Made by a program: the position numbers and the translations under genes. Under the pieces are notes generated by a model. The model saw nothing but the letters and a program-made list of their open reading frames with translations, made no database searches and had not been told where the DNA came from. A DNA stretch of 46,053 nt, from positions 1 to 46,053 of the forward strand of contig JAPHUE010000165.1 in the NCBI GenBank assembly GCA_026196795.1, given 5' to 3'. This DNA is from Sedimenticola sp. Its GTDB lineage: Bacteria; Pseudomonadota; Gammaproteobacteria; Chromatiales; Chromatiaceae. How positions within the stretch are numbered: the first letter of the stretch is position 1; the number at the start of each line of letters is the position of its first letter. Positions 27,611 through 36,870 of the stretch are shown piece by piece.

Positions 27611-28372
27611 ATGATCCTTTCACGCCACGGGTTTGGTAGGGTACTGATTCTGGTGCTGTTTGGGCTTCTGCCGCAGATCGGGTCTGGTCAAACATCAGTC
27701 GATGGCATTGAGCGCATTCGTCAGAGTCTCATGCTCCTGTTGCCGAACGTAGAACCCACCAGTATCACCGAAACCCCCATGGCGAATATATATGAAGTCG
27801 TCATCGGCTCACGATTGGTCTATATCAGCGGGGATGGACGTTTCTTGATTGAGGGTGAAGTTATCGATCTGGAACAGCAGCAGAATCTCACCACGCCGCG
27901 TTTGCGAGAAGTGACGCTCAGTGCCATAGAGCGGGTAGGTGAAGCGAACATGCTGATCTTTGAGCCGGCTGAAAAAGTAAAGCATACCCTCACGGTGTTT
28001 ACCGACATAGACAGTGCCTACAGTCGAAAACTACAGCGAGAGATAGAAACCTATACTCATCGAGGCATCCGTATTCGCTATCTGTTTTTTCCCCGTGCCG
28101 GAGTTGATAGTCCCTCTTACATGAAAGCCGTTACGGTTTGGTGTTCTGTTGATCGCCAGAAGGCTTTGAAACAGGCGATGTCAGGGGAGGCTAAGGAAAT
28201 GCGTGACTGTGAAAACCCGGTAAGCAACCACTTTCAATTGGGAACTATGCTTGGCGTATCGGGTGCTCCCGTTTTGGTGCTGGAGAATGGCGAGATGTTG
28301 CCGGGTTACGTAGATGCTGAGAAGTTGTATGAGATTATGAGCAAAATGAAGCCATTTTTTGAAAAACAATAA
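27611..28372 (+). CDS. DsbC/DsbG-family thioredoxin-fold protein lacking the CxxC active site
   Basis: The product is 253 residues with an N-terminal signal peptide (about 1-27, hydrophobic VLILVLFGLLPQIG). A DsbC-type dimerisation domain (about 30-95) leads into the thioredoxin fold. The expected TDITCGYC region reads TDIDSAYS (131-138), so both catalytic cysteines are serine (codons AGT and AGT). The residue before the cis-proline loop is also changed: GAP at 218-220 instead of GTP. The second, structural cysteine pair is kept (Cys178, Cys200). The frame is intact with no decay, so it is probably a functional periplasmic protein that acts as a chaperone or binder rather than a disulfide isomerase. 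It starts 3 bases after yajQ. Confidence 0.88.
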   Translation: MILSRHGFGRVLILVLFGLLPQIGSGQTSVDGIERIRQSLMLLLPNVEPTSITETPMANIYEVVIGSRLVYISGDGRFLIEGEVIDLEQQQNLTTPRLREVTLSAIERVGEANMLIFEPAEKVKHTLTVFTDIDSAYSRKLQREIETYTHRGIRIRYLFFPRAGVDSPSYMKAVTVWCSVDRQKALKQAMSGEAKEMRDCENPVSNHFQLGTMLGVSGAPVLVLENGEMLPGYVDAEKLYEIMSKMKPFFEKQ

Positions 28373-28601
28373 TATTTTTCTGCTGCCATGCTGTTTTTGG
28401 GACTTCTGTTATTAACCACACAATTTCACATGACTTTTTTTCATGCATCTTCAGAAGTGTGCAGTCGTTTACAGAATAATCGTTCTGACTGTCTGATGAT
28501 TCAAGTCTGATGCGTATGTTGCCGATAGCCAATTTATGCTGCGACAGCGTTACGCCACGAGGTTGAACCCGGTGAATTTACCCGGTTCCAGAATAAATGA
28601 T

Positions 28602-29351
28602 ATGAATGTAATGCCCATTAGTGCTGTCACTTTCTCTGATAAGGGGCGAGTGAGAGAGATCAATGAGGACAGCGTCGCTGTGCTCGAAGCGCATGGCCTG
28701 GTGATTTTGGCTGATGGTATGGGGGGGTACAATGCCGGTGAAGTTGCAAGCCAGCTGGCGGTAGAAAGTATTAGCGCAAATCTACTGCCACACTATACTG
28801 ATACTCAGATAGTGCCGTCTGAACAGATGATAGCCGGCGCTGTTGAGGCGGCTAATGAGGCGATCCTATCCATGATGATGGCCACCCCCGAGTATGACGG
28901 GATGGCGACAACAGTGGTCATGGGGCTGTTTAGTGAGGGGACGGTCTACTATGGTCATGTAGGTGACTCCCGACTTTATCGCCTGCGTGACAGTCAACTG
29001 AAACAGTTGACCAAAGATCATTCCATGATACAGGCGGTTGTTGATGAAGGAATGTTTGATACGATTCAGGAGGCCCTGGATGCCGGGGTAAAGGGTAATA
29101 TTTTGATTCGTGGTCTGGGCATTAATGAGGTCGTCGAGGTAGATGTGGCTTGCGCTGAAGTGAAGCCAGGAGATGTCTATCTGTTTTGTTCAGATGGATT
29201 AAGTAATATGGTATCTGATCAGGTGATGCAACAGATTTTGACCGCATCAAGTGGTGAAATAGGGATGGCAGCCAGGCAGCTGCTGGATACGGCCCTGGAG
29301 AACGGTGGTCTGGATAATATATCGCTGGCAGTGGTAGCCCCTCAATCATGA
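28602..29351 (+). CDS. PP2C-type serine/threonine protein phosphatase
   Basis: The product is 249 residues from the ATG at 28602; an upstream in-frame ATG at 28536 would add 22 residues that do not look like the family. All metal-binding motifs are present: RxxNEDS, ADGMGGYNAGEVAS, GHVGDSRLYRLR, KDHSM, FCSDGLSN and the final DNISLAVV. No membrane segment, so cytoplasmic. It removes phosphate from serine and threonine. The stop overlaps an ATG of the FHA gene (ATGA), so phosphatase and phosphothreonine-reader are coupled. No Ser/Thr kinase gene is in the window. Confidence 0.92.
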   Translation: MNVMPISAVTFSDKGRVREINEDSVAVLEAHGLVILADGMGGYNAGEVASQLAVESISANLLPHYTDTQIVPSEQMIAGAVEAANEAILSMMMATPEYDGMATTVVMGLFSEGTVYYGHVGDSRLYRLRDSQLKQLTKDHSMIQAVVDEGMFDTIQEALDAGVKGNILIRGLGINEVVEVDVACAEVKPGDVYLFCSDGLSNMVSDQVMQQILTASSGEIGMAARQLLDTALENGGLDNISLAVVAPQS

Positions 29352-29389
29352 TTTCATTACAGCTTGCTGCAAGCGGACCGGGAGTGACG

Positions 29390-30049
29390 ATGGAAAAGCT
29401 GGTAATTAATAAAGATGGTGTGCTGGTTGATGAGGTTTCCATCGACAAGCAGATAGTGACCATTGGCAGAGATGCGGACTCTGATGTTCAGCTCAATGAC
29501 CCCTCTGTCAGCCGGAATCACGCGAGTATTCGCCGTATTTATACCGATCTTTATATTGAAGACCTGGGTAGTACCAACGGGACGCAGTTAAATGGTCGAA
29601 GCATTACCAAACACGTGCTCAAGGCCGGTGATCGTCTGATAATCGGCACTTATCAAGTTGATCTGCAGTCTGAGATAGAAGAAGAGGATGATCTGGATAA
29701 GACCGTTGTTATTCAGCCATCGGCAGTAGCTGCGGCTCGCAGTAAACTGGCCAAACAACCTAGGAAACTGCTGCCGAAAAGTGCTACCTTGCGCTGTTTC
29801 AGAGGCCCAAATAAAGGCAACATGGAACGGATAGATCGCTCCCTCTTTACCATTGGCAAGCCTGGTGAGAATGTAGCGGTGATTGCGCGGCGTCCCCAAG
29901 GGTTCTATTTGCTGCATATTGGCGGCTCCAGTTTTCCTCGGATCAACAACAAAGAGATTGATTCCAAGGGCGGCGTTCAATTGCAAGAAGGGGATGTCCT
30001 GGAAGTAGGCGACTTTATGGCTGAGATCTCATTTGCTAAAGAAGCCTGA
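29390..30049 (+). CDS. FHA-domain protein
   Basis: The product is 219 residues from the ATG at 29390, which is preceded by GGGAG. A start at 29348 overlapping the phosphatase stop would add 14. The first FHA domain (about 1-95) has the key residues in TIGRDADSDVQL, SVSRNHASI and STNGTQLNG. After an acidic linker (IEEEDDLDKT) and a basic stretch, a second FHA-like domain (about 135-215) keeps the fold pattern (TIGKPG, INNKEID, LQEGDVLEVGDF) but lacks the SRxH core, so it probably does not read phosphothreonine. FHA domains bind phosphothreonine peptides. The gene ends an operon at the terminator at 30068. Confidence 0.9.
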   Translation: MEKLVINKDGVLVDEVSIDKQIVTIGRDADSDVQLNDPSVSRNHASIRRIYTDLYIEDLGSTNGTQLNGRSITKHVLKAGDRLIIGTYQVDLQSEIEEEDDLDKTVVIQPSAVAAARSKLAKQPRKLLPKSATLRCFRGPNKGNMERIDRSLFTIGKPGENVAVIARRPQGFYLLHIGGSSFPRINNKEIDSKGGVQLQEGDVLEVGDFMAEISFAKEA

Positions 30050-30067
30050 TATTATCTTGAAATGCAT

Positions 30068-30097
30068 AAAAAAACCGGTCGATAGGCCGGTTTTTTT
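30068..30097 (+). terminator. Terminator between the FHA gene and mutS, probably bidirectional
   Basis: AAAACCGG and CCGGTTTT arms around an 8-base centre are flanked by an A-run on the left and a T-run on the right. It serves the FHA operon and, on the minus strand, mutS, whose stop is at 30116. Confidence 0.85.
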
Positions 30098-30115
30098 ATG
30101 GTCAAACGGTTGCCT

Positions 30116-32695
30116 TTAAACGGGTTCGTTGTAAAGCGCCTTCAGGCGGTAGAGTTCATCCAGGGCCTGGCGCGGTGTCAATTCATCCGGATCAATTGAG
30201 GATAGTGCATCCATTGCTGGAGAGGGTGCTGCTGCTTCAGGTTCTGCAGCAAACAGGGAGAGTTGGTTGGTGTGCTGATCTGAGTGTCGCTGGGCTGAGA
30301 GCTCCAGTTCCCTCAGTCGTTGGGCTGCCCGTTTAATAATCGCGCGGGGCACCCCGGCCAGTGCGGCAACCTGTAGACCATAACTCTGATTGGCGGGTCC
30401 TTCACGTACGGCATGTAAAAAGACAATAGAATCCCCATGCTCTACGGCATCCAGATGAACATTGGCAATCCCAGGATACTCTTCAGGCAGGGTCGTTAGT
30501 TCAAAGTAGTGTGTTGCAAAGAGAGTGTATGCGCGAATAGAGGTGGCCAGTTCCACACCACAGGACCAGGCCAGTGACAGGCCATCAAAGGTGCTGGTTC
30601 CCCGACCAATTTCATCCATTAACACCAGGCTGTTCTCGGTGGCGTTGTGCAGGATATTGGCGGTCTCTTCCATCTCAACCATGAAGGTTGAGCGTCCACC
30701 CGCCAGATCATCGGATGCTCCAATGCGGGAAAAAATGCGATCAATTGGACCAATGCGGGCCGACTTGGCCGGAACGAAACAGCCGGAATAAGCCAATAGT
30801 ACGATCAGAGCCGTCTGTCGCATAAAGGTGGATTTACCACCCATATTAGGGCCGGTAATGATCAGGATACGACGGTTGTCATCAAAATCCACCCCATTGG
30901 CTACAAATGGCTTGTCGCTGACACGTTCAACCACCGGGTGGCGTCCATCTTCAATCTGAATTCCAGGTTCTTCATCCAGTTCAGGCTGATTCAGTTCCAG
31001 GCCTTCGGCACGTTCCGCAAAGTTGGCTATGACATCCAGTGCCGCCAGGGCGTTGGCGCAGGATTGCAGTGTGACGATATATGACTGGAGTGTCTTGAGT
31101 AGAGCCTCATAGAGCAGTTTCTCGCGAGACAGGGAACGCTCTTTGGCGGAGAGCACCTGGTCTTCAAATTTCTTCAGCTCCGGAGTTATGAACCGTTCGC
31201 TCCCCTTTAGGGTCTGGCGCCGTACGTATTCATCAGGTACTTCATCGGACTTGGTTCGACTGATCTCAATATAGTAGCCATGCACCCGGTTATAGCTGAC
31301 CTTCAGGGTTGAGATGCCAGTACGTTCTTTCTCCCGCGTTTCCAGATCCAGCAGAAACTGATCGGCATTTTCCGAGAGTGCCCTTAGCTCATCCAATTCT
31401 TCATCGTAGCCAGTTGCCAGGACACCACCATCACGAATCAGCATGGGTGGTTGTTCAATAATGGCCCGTTTTAACAGGTTGACGATATCTGGGTGGGTCC
31501 CGCTTTCTGTCGCAAGCTGTTTTAACAGAGGGGCATCCAGTAAGGCCAGTTGTTCCTGGAGTTCGGGTAACTGATCCAGTGAGTCACGTAAGGTGGAGAG
31601 GTCTCGAGGGCGTGCGCTTTTCAAGGCCACCCGGGCCAGAATCCGTTCGATATCACCGATCCCTTTCAATGTCTCCTGCAGTCCAGGGAAAGCCTGCCGT
31701 TGTAATAGCTGGTTGATCGCGTTATGTCGTTCCCGAACCTGTGTCACCTGTCGCAATGGGCGGTTGATCCAGCGCCGTAGCAGGCGACTACCCATGGGTG
31801 TTGTGGTGCGATCAAGAATGCCGGCCAGTGTGTGCTGTTGTTGGCCGGAGAGGCTGTTGTCCAGCTCCAGGTTGCGTCGGGTGGCAGCATCAATAATGAT
31901 GGCATCTTCCCTGCGTTCAACCGACAGGCCTCGTATATGGGGCAGTGCGCTCTGTTGAGTATCGATCACATATTGCAGCAAACAACCGGCAGCCGTGATC
32001 GCCACCGTCAGATCAGAACAGCCGAAGCCACCCAGATCGCGGGTGCCAAATTGCCGTGTTAATAAACGCTCTGCGGTCTCATGGTCATAATGCCAGACGG
32101 GACGGCGGGTGGTGCCGCCGGGTGCCACCACGCCCTCTGGCAGTGTGTACTCTTCCATCAGCAGCAGCTCGGCCGGATGCAGTCGTTCCAGTTCACCTGC
32201 CAGTGCTTCACTGCCTTTCAGTTGCTGGACGACGAATCGTCCGCTGCTCAGATCGAGTGTGGCCAGCCCCACTGTTTCATTATGCTGAAAAAGGGCGGCC
32301 AACAGATTGTCACGTCGTTCTTCAAGCAGGGCATCATCCGTTACGGTGCCGGGTGTGACAATACGTTGAACCTTGCGCTCAACCGGCCCTTTGCTGGTCG
32401 CGGGATCTCCCACCTGTTCGCAAATAGCGACTGATTCTCCCTGTTTCACCAGCTTGGCCAGATAGCCCTCGGCGGCATGATAGGGGAGCCCTGCCATTGG
32501 GATGGGTTTGCCTGCAGACTGTCCTCTTTTGGTTAGCGTAATGTTCAGCAGTTGAGCGGCACGCTCCGCATCACCAAAAAAAAGCTCATAGAAATCACCC
32601 ATCCGATAGAACACCAGCATATCGGGATAATCCGCTTTGATACGCAAATACTGCTGCATCATCGGGGTATGTGATGGGGTGGCTGTCTTACTCAT
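30116..32695 (-). CDS. mutS: DNA mismatch repair protein MutS
   Basis: The product is 859 residues, the full MutS length. The mismatch-binding N-terminus has the Phe-x-Glu motif region [11 protein letters not shown] (about 33-43). Connector, lever and clamp domains follow. The ATPase has Walker [11 protein letters not shown], the QTALIVLLA helix, Walker [15 protein letters not shown] and the [12 protein letters not shown]-loop. A short dimer/tetramer tail ([15 protein letters not shown]) ends the protein. It recognises base mismatches and small loops and recruits MutL. It is the last gene before the shared terminator, with a small cupin gene upstream on the same strand. Confidence 0.98.
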   Translation of the reverse strand: MSKTATPSHTPMMQQYLRIKADYPDMLVFYRMGDFYELFFGDAERAAQLLNITLTKRGQSAGKPIPMAGLPYHAAEGYLAKLVKQGESVAICEQVGDPATSKGPVERKVQRIVTPGTVTDDALLEERRDNLLAALFQHNETVGLATLDLSSGRFVVQQLKGSEALAGELERLHPAELLLMEEYTLPEGVVAPGGTTRRPVWHYDHETAERLLTRQFGTRDLGGFGCSDLTVAITAAGCLLQYVIDTQQSALPHIRGLSVERREDAIIIDAATRRNLELDNSLSGQQQHTLAGILDRTTTPMGSRLLRRWINRPLRQVTQVRERHNAINQLLQRQAFPGLQETLKGIGDIERILARVALKSARPRDLSTLRDSLDQLPELQEQLALLDAPLLKQLATESGTHPDIVNLLKRAIIEQPPMLIRDGGVLATGYDEELDELRALSENADQFLLDLETREKERTGISTLKVSYNRVHGYYIEISRTKSDEVPDEYVRRQTLKGSERFITPELKKFEDQVLSAKERSLSREKLLYEALLKTLQSYIVTLQSCANALAALDVIANFAERAEGLELNQPELDEEPGIQIEDGRHPVVERVSDKPFVANGVDFDDNRRILIITGPNMGGKSTFMRQTALIVLLAYSGCFVPAKSARIGPIDRIFSRIGASDDLAGGRSTFMVEMEETANILHNATENSLVLMDEIGRGTSTFDGLSLAWSCGVELATSIRAYTLFATHYFELTTLPEEYPGIANVHLDAVEHGDSIVFLHAVREGPANQSYGLQVAALAGVPRAIIKRAAQRLRELELSAQRHSDQHTNQLSLFAAEPEAAAPSPAMDALSSIDPDELTPRQALDELYRLKALYNEPV

Positions 32696-32725
32696 TGAAG
32701 ATGATAAGGGTGGCGAAACCAGGGG

Positions 32726-33010
32726 TTATTCGAAACTGTAATGCTTTTCGACAGGTTTGAGAATATTCCAGCTGCACTGCATGCCGGCCGGGAAGGTGAC
32801 CAGATCACCTCGTCCAAACTCCTGTGGTTCACCGCCTTCAGGGGTGATAATGACCTTTCCGCGGAGGAAATAGCAGACTTCAGTGCGGTCGTAATGCCAG
32901 GGGAACTCTGAGACCTCTTTCTCCCAGATAGGCCACTCGAACACGCCGAGGATCTCAAGTTTTGCGGGTGACGCCTTGTGTTCGCAGAGGATTTCCATTG
33001 CAACCTTCAT
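32726..33010 (-). CDS. Small cupin-domain protein (DUF861-like)
   Basis: The product is 94 residues forming a single compact cupin: PIWEKEVSEFPWHYDRTEVCYFLRGKV and the second motif GRGDLVTFPAGMQCSW. The metal-type residues are partly kept (His53, Glu57), while the last His of motif 2 is a Cys/Ser pair. Members of this group are small sugar- or ligand-binding proteins of unsettled function. It lies 30 bases before mutS on the same strand. Confidence 0.82.
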   Translation of the reverse strand: MKVAMEILCEHKASPAKLEILGVFEWPIWEKEVSEFPWHYDRTEVCYFLRGKVIITPEGGEPQEFGRGDLVTFPAGMQCSWNILKPVEKHYSFE

Positions 33011-33120
33011 AATTGATAACTCAGGGTCGCACAGTGTAGCCCAAAATGGCGGATCGGTCAGGCCCAGGTAAGTCGCTGTTTGGCTTGCATCCCATAATTT
33101 GAAACCAGATACTGTTGGGT

Positions 33121-33603
33121 ATGAGTGATACGTTGGAAATTGCAGCCCGGCAGGTGGCAGAAGGCCTGTTGAGTCGTGGTCTGAAAATGACCACGGCTGA
33201 GTCTTGCACCGGTGGCTGGATAGCCAAGGTGCTGACGGATATTGCCGGTAGCAGCGTCTGGTTTGACCGGGGTTTTGTTACTTACAGTAATGAGGCCAAG
33301 CAGGAGATGCTGGGTGTCAGTGTCCAGCTGTTACAAGAGCAGGGTGCAGTCAGCGAACCTGTGGTAGATGCCATGGCGAAGGGGGCTATAGCGCATAGTC
33401 AGGCATCGGTGGCGGTTTCTGTCAGCGGTATTGCAGGCCCTGGCGGTGGCAGTGATGAAAAACCGGTAGGAACGGTCTGGTTTGCCTGGCATAGCGAGGG
33501 TTGTGAGTCGGTAACGAGGTGTCACCAGTTTGCTGGTGATAGAAATGCTGTACGGCATCAGGCCGTGCTTGTGGCCCTGGAGGGTGTACGCTCTCTTCTT
33601 TGA
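33121..33603 (+). CDS. pncC: Nicotinamide-nucleotide amidohydrolase (CinA C-terminal family)
   Basis: The product is 160 residues from ATG 33121; a TTG two codons earlier is in frame. It is the stand-alone CinA C-terminal domain, as in E. coli PncC. Conserved blocks are TTAESCTGGW (about 24-33, catalytic serine region), VTYSNEAKQEMLGVS and the glycine-rich GIAGPGGGSDEKPVGTVW. The enzyme deamidates NMN to nicotinate mononucleotide in the pyridine nucleotide cycle. In many gammaproteobacteria pncC lies just before recA. Here the DUF3422 gene, on the other strand, is between them. Confidence 0.95.
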   Translation: MSDTLEIAARQVAEGLLSRGLKMTTAESCTGGWIAKVLTDIAGSSVWFDRGFVTYSNEAKQEMLGVSVQLLQEQGAVSEPVVDAMAKGAIAHSQASVAVSVSGIAGPGGGSDEKPVGTVWFAWHSEGCESVTRCHQFAGDRNAVRHQAVLVALEGVRSLL

Positions 33604-33612
33604 ACGTGGTGA

Positions 33613-34932
33613 TCAAGGGTGGTTGCTGTCTGCTTCTGCGCCATGACCCGCCAGCCGCTTCAGACGTCTGACCCCCAGAAAGACTGCGCCAATCACCAGT
33701 GGAATGGCAATCCCGGTGCCAAGCTCGACATTGATCCCGATGCCGGCTGATTTGATTGCCTTCAGGCCATAGCCGACTAATCCGATAAGATAGTAACTCA
33801 GCACCACCACTGAGAGCCCTTCAACCGTCTCCTGCATGCGCAGTTGCAGGTGGGCGCGTCTATCCATCGATTTCAGCAGATCTTTGGTTTGACCTTCCAT
33901 GCTGACATCGACCCGGGTGCGCAACAGATTGGAAGCCCGGGTGATACGCTTGGCAAGTGTCTGAATGCGTTCATCAACGGATTGACAGGTGTGCATGGCG
34001 GGGCCGAGTCGGCGTTCCATAAATTCATGCAGCATCTGAATGCCCTGAATACGCTCTTCACGCAGGTCGGCCAGACGCTGGTGGATAATGTCGTAATAGG
34101 CCGCAGAGGCACTGAACCGGTAACTGGTGCTGGATGAGATCTGCTCGACTTCTGCTGCGAGGCGGGACAACTCTTCCAGTGCCTGATGCTCATCTTCCAG
34201 GTTGTCGATATCAACGATCTTACTGGTCAGGTTGTTCAGGGCCTGATCCAGCCGACTGAGGATTTGCCCATACTGTTGGGCTAGAGGAAATGCCAGCAGT
34301 GCCAGAATTCGGTACTGTTCGACCTCGTATAGCCGTTGAATCAGTCGACCCGCCTGGCGGCTGCGCAGACTATTATCTTGTACAAGAAAACGGCTGAATC
34401 CATCGGCATGGACATGGAAATCTGTCCAGACTTCGGCCGCATCGCCGGCCACCGAAGATCCGGTAACGGTGTTGCTGGCAAAATGGACCGCTAACTCTTC
34501 AATCTCACGTTTGGGATAATCTCTGGGCGTCAGGGCTACATGGATAGCGGCTAACAGATCGCCGGGTAGCTGTTCGACCCACTCCTTTGGAACCTGGGCG
34601 ATAGCCGGCTCTCTAAAGGGTTCACTAAAAGGGGCAGCATGAAAAAAGGTATAGGTAGAAAACTCGGTATGGCGCTCCCACTTTAGCCTGAAAATTCCCA
34701 TGTCGGCACTGAAGTGCCTGGCCGAGATGTCAGGTGGAGCGATATTAAAGCGTGCACAGAGTGCGCCGATTGCTTCACGCTCACGGGGGAGTGTCGACTC
34801 GTCTGACAGTATGGCCAGATGGCTGGCCTGAACGGGTGCTGTTAACAACTCATACGGGCGGGCATGCACTTCATTGGCTAACTGCATACGCAGGGGGTGG
34901 TTGGAAATGCCGACGGTCTCTCCTGGTAACAT
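33613..34932 (-). CDS. DUF3422 family membrane protein
   Basis: The product is 439 residues. The N-terminus carries the family hallmark HPLRMQLANEVHARPYELL (12-30). A long soluble alpha/beta and coiled part follows (a basic helical segment with ERRLGPAMHTC and repeated heptads at about 220-370). Two C-terminal membrane helices end it (about 375-395 and 405-425), before a basic tail. No function is established for the family. It is convergent with pncC and divergent from recA. Confidence 0.88.
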   Translation of the reverse strand: MLPGETVGISNHPLRMQLANEVHARPYELLTAPVQASHLAILSDESTLPREREAIGALCARFNIAPPDISARHFSADMGIFRLKWERHTEFSTYTFFHAAPFSEPFREPAIAQVPKEWVEQLPGDLLAAIHVALTPRDYPKREIEELAVHFASNTVTGSSVAGDAAEVWTDFHVHADGFSRFLVQDNSLRSRQAGRLIQRLYEVEQYRILALLAFPLAQQYGQILSRLDQALNNLTSKIVDIDNLEDEHQALEELSRLAAEVEQISSSTSYRFSASAAYYDIIHQRLADLREERIQGIQMLHEFMERRLGPAMHTCQSVDERIQTLAKRITRASNLLRTRVDVSMEGQTKDLLKSMDRRAHLQLRMQETVEGLSVVVLSYYLIGLVGYGLKAIKSAGIGINVELGTGIAIPLVIGAVFLGVRRLKRLAGHGAEADSNHP

Positions 34933-35172
34933 GTGCGGGTGCCTTGTGATTCTGATCCGGACGTATAAAAGTTCAGATTGTACCTGTATTACGATAAGAA
35001 TGGCGGTGCCAATTATTCAGTGAAGCCTAAATAAAAGGGTGAAGTAGAAAATATTTACACATTTTGTAGAACTGACTCATGACTTGAGCCTCAGTCTATG
35101 CAATAATGGAGAACATCAATAGAACATTTCGATTTGCAGGATGCAGTCGATCTTTGAAAACCGGGGGAACAT

Positions 35173-36207
35173 ATGGACGACAATCGTAAGAAAGCATTGG
35201 GTGCAGCACTGAGTCAAATTGAGAAGCAGTTTGGTAAAGGTGCGGTCATGCGAATGGGTGATGGTACGGCTATACGTAATATTGAAGCGATATCTACGGG
35301 TTCAATTAATCTCGACATAGCATTAGGTATTGGTGGGGTTCCAAAAGGGCGTGTTATTGAAATCTATGGGCCTGAATCCTCTGGTAAAACAACGCTGACC
35401 CTGCATGTAGTGGCTGAGTCACAGAAGCAGGGAGGAACCGCGGCGTTTGTCGATGCTGAGCATGCGCTGGATCCGCAATACGCTGAAAAACTGGGTGTAA
35501 ACGTTGATGAATTACTGGTATCCCAGCCAGATACGGGAGAGCAGGCCTTGGAGATCACTGACATGCTGGTGCGCTCCGGTGCCGTTGATGTAGTGGTTGT
35601 GGATTCGGTTGCGGCACTGACCCCCAAGGCTGAAATTGAAGGTGATATGGGTGATACCCATGTTGGTCTTCAGGCCCGTTTAATGTCACAGGCTCTACGT
35701 AAACTGACGGCTAACATCAAGCGCTCAAATTGTGTGGTTATCTTTATTAACCAGATCCGTATGAAAATTGGTGTGATGTTTGGGAATCCTGAAACTACTA
35801 CAGGTGGTAACGCACTGAAGTTCTACTCTTCTGTACGTTTGGATATACGCCGCACGGGTGCTATCAAGAAAGGTGATGAAGTTATTGGCAATGAAACCAA
35901 AGTGAAGGTGGTTAAAAATAAAGTGGCGCCACCTTTCAAGCAGGTCCATTTTGAGATCCTTTATGGTGAAGGAATTTCACGCGAAGGTGAGTTGATTGAC
36001 CTGGGTGTTCAGTACGGCTTTGTTGAAAAGTCGGGTGCCTGGTATAGCTATAACGGTGATCGGATTGGTCAAGGCAAAGACAATGTGCGGAATTTCCTGA
36101 AAGAGAATGCGGATATCGCACAGCACCTGGAAGAGCAGATCCGTAATCAGGCTTTCCCAAAGGCTGAAGCGGAGGGTGGTCCGGTAGAGGCCGAGATAGA
36201 GGCCTAG
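35173..36207 (+). CDS. recA: RecA recombinase
   Basis: The product is 344 residues. Landmarks are the N-terminal [20 protein letters not shown], Walker [10 protein letters not shown] (about 66-74), the catalytic Glu in [10 protein letters not shown], Walker [13 protein letters not shown], loop L1 and the L2 region [22 protein letters not shown], followed by the C-terminal domain with an acidic end. It drives homologous recombination and LexA self-cleavage. GGGGGAAC lies upstream of the ATG. No complete CTGT-N8-ACAG LexA box was seen in the 240-bp upstream region, only a left half at 34984. recX follows one base after the stop. Confidence 0.99.
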   Translation: MDDNRKKALGAALSQIEKQFGKGAVMRMGDGTAIRNIEAISTGSINLDIALGIGGVPKGRVIEIYGPESSGKTTLTLHVVAESQKQGGTAAFVDAEHALDPQYAEKLGVNVDELLVSQPDTGEQALEITDMLVRSGAVDVVVVDSVAALTPKAEIEGDMGDTHVGLQARLMSQALRKLTANIKRSNCVVIFINQIRMKIGVMFGNPETTTGGNALKFYSSVRLDIRRTGAIKKGDEVIGNETKVKVVKNKVAPPFKQVHFEILYGEGISREGELIDLGVQYGFVEKSGAWYSYNGDRIGQGKDNVRNFLKENADIAQHLEEQIRNQAFPKAEAEGGPVEAEIEA

Positions 36208-36208
36208 T

Positions 36209-36655
36209 GTGTCTGATCGAAGTGAGTTGGAGCAGGCGGCTATCCGCCTGCTTGCAAATCGGGAACACAGTCGTGCTGAGCTGCGTCGAAAGTTAGGCGG
36301 GCGGTGTGAAGACGATGCGCTGCTTGATCAAGTGCTAGACTGGCTTGAGTCGAGTGGTTATCAGAGTGATGAACGATTTGCAGAGCTCTATGTGAAGCAG
36401 CGAAAACAGAAGGGTTTTGGTCCGATCCGGATCCGCCTTGAATTACAGGAACGTGGTATTACAGCGGATCTTATTGATGCCTGGACTGATCCGCGTGAAG
36501 TACAATGGTTAGAGTTGCTTGACAGGTGCTGTCAGCGAAAGTTTGGTTGCTCGCCACCCGATGATTTCAAGGCGCAGTCGAAACGCGCTCGCTTTTTAGA
36601 GTATCGCGGATTTCCTTCAGAGATGATCCGAAGTTATCTATGGCATGACGCCTGA
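36209..36655 (+). CDS. recX: Regulatory protein RecX
   Basis: The product is 148 residues from a GTG one base after the recA stop, so its translation is probably tied to recA. The three-helix repeats of RecX are visible: AAIRLLANREHSRAELRRKL, VLDWLESSGYQSDERFAELYV, and KGFGPIRIRLELQERGI, followed by a final repeat ending YRGFPSEMIRSYLW. RecX binds and caps RecA filaments. In the usual order alaS follows directly; here about 6 kb intervene. Confidence 0.95.
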   Translation: MSDRSELEQAAIRLLANREHSRAELRRKLGGRCEDDALLDQVLDWLESSGYQSDERFAELYVKQRKQKGFGPIRIRLELQERGITADLIDAWTDPREVQWLELLDRCCQRKFGCSPPDDFKAQSKRARFLEYRGFPSEMIRSYLWHDA

Positions 36656-36726
36656 CATAAAGACTATGCAAATAGAGGCGATAACGGCTGTAGGTCTAAT
36701 TTTCCCCGGTTAAAACAAGGTTCCTT

Positions 36727-36745
36727 CTCCAGCATTATGCTGGAG
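36727..36745. repeat. 8-bp inverted repeat between recX and the PAS/GGDEF/EAL gene
   Basis: CTCCAGCA and TGCTGGAG flank a 3-base TTA loop, 71 bases after recX. No T-run follows. It may be a weak terminator or processing hairpin for the recA-recX transcript. The rest of the 215-bp gap shows no other structure I can name. Confidence 0.45.
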
Positions 36746-36870
36746 TCATGCTAATTGCCTGGTTTTATACATAAATCGATAACATTTCCAACGCTTGTTA
36801 CTATACTTCCTCTTTAGTCGAGATAAATTATTGCTCGATGGTAAACCCTATATTCTAAGAGGAATGTTGA

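Noticed and set aside
27611-28372. The DsbC-like gene as a pseudogene
   Set aside because: The frame, signal peptide, structural cysteines and ends are intact. Only the active-site residues and the cis-proline neighbour differ.
34984-34999. Possible LexA site before recA
   Set aside because: Only the CTGT half is present; the other half reads AAGA instead of ACAG.
36727-36745. Hairpin after recX as a rho-independent terminator
   Set aside because: No T-run follows on either strand, so it is listed only as an inverted repeat.
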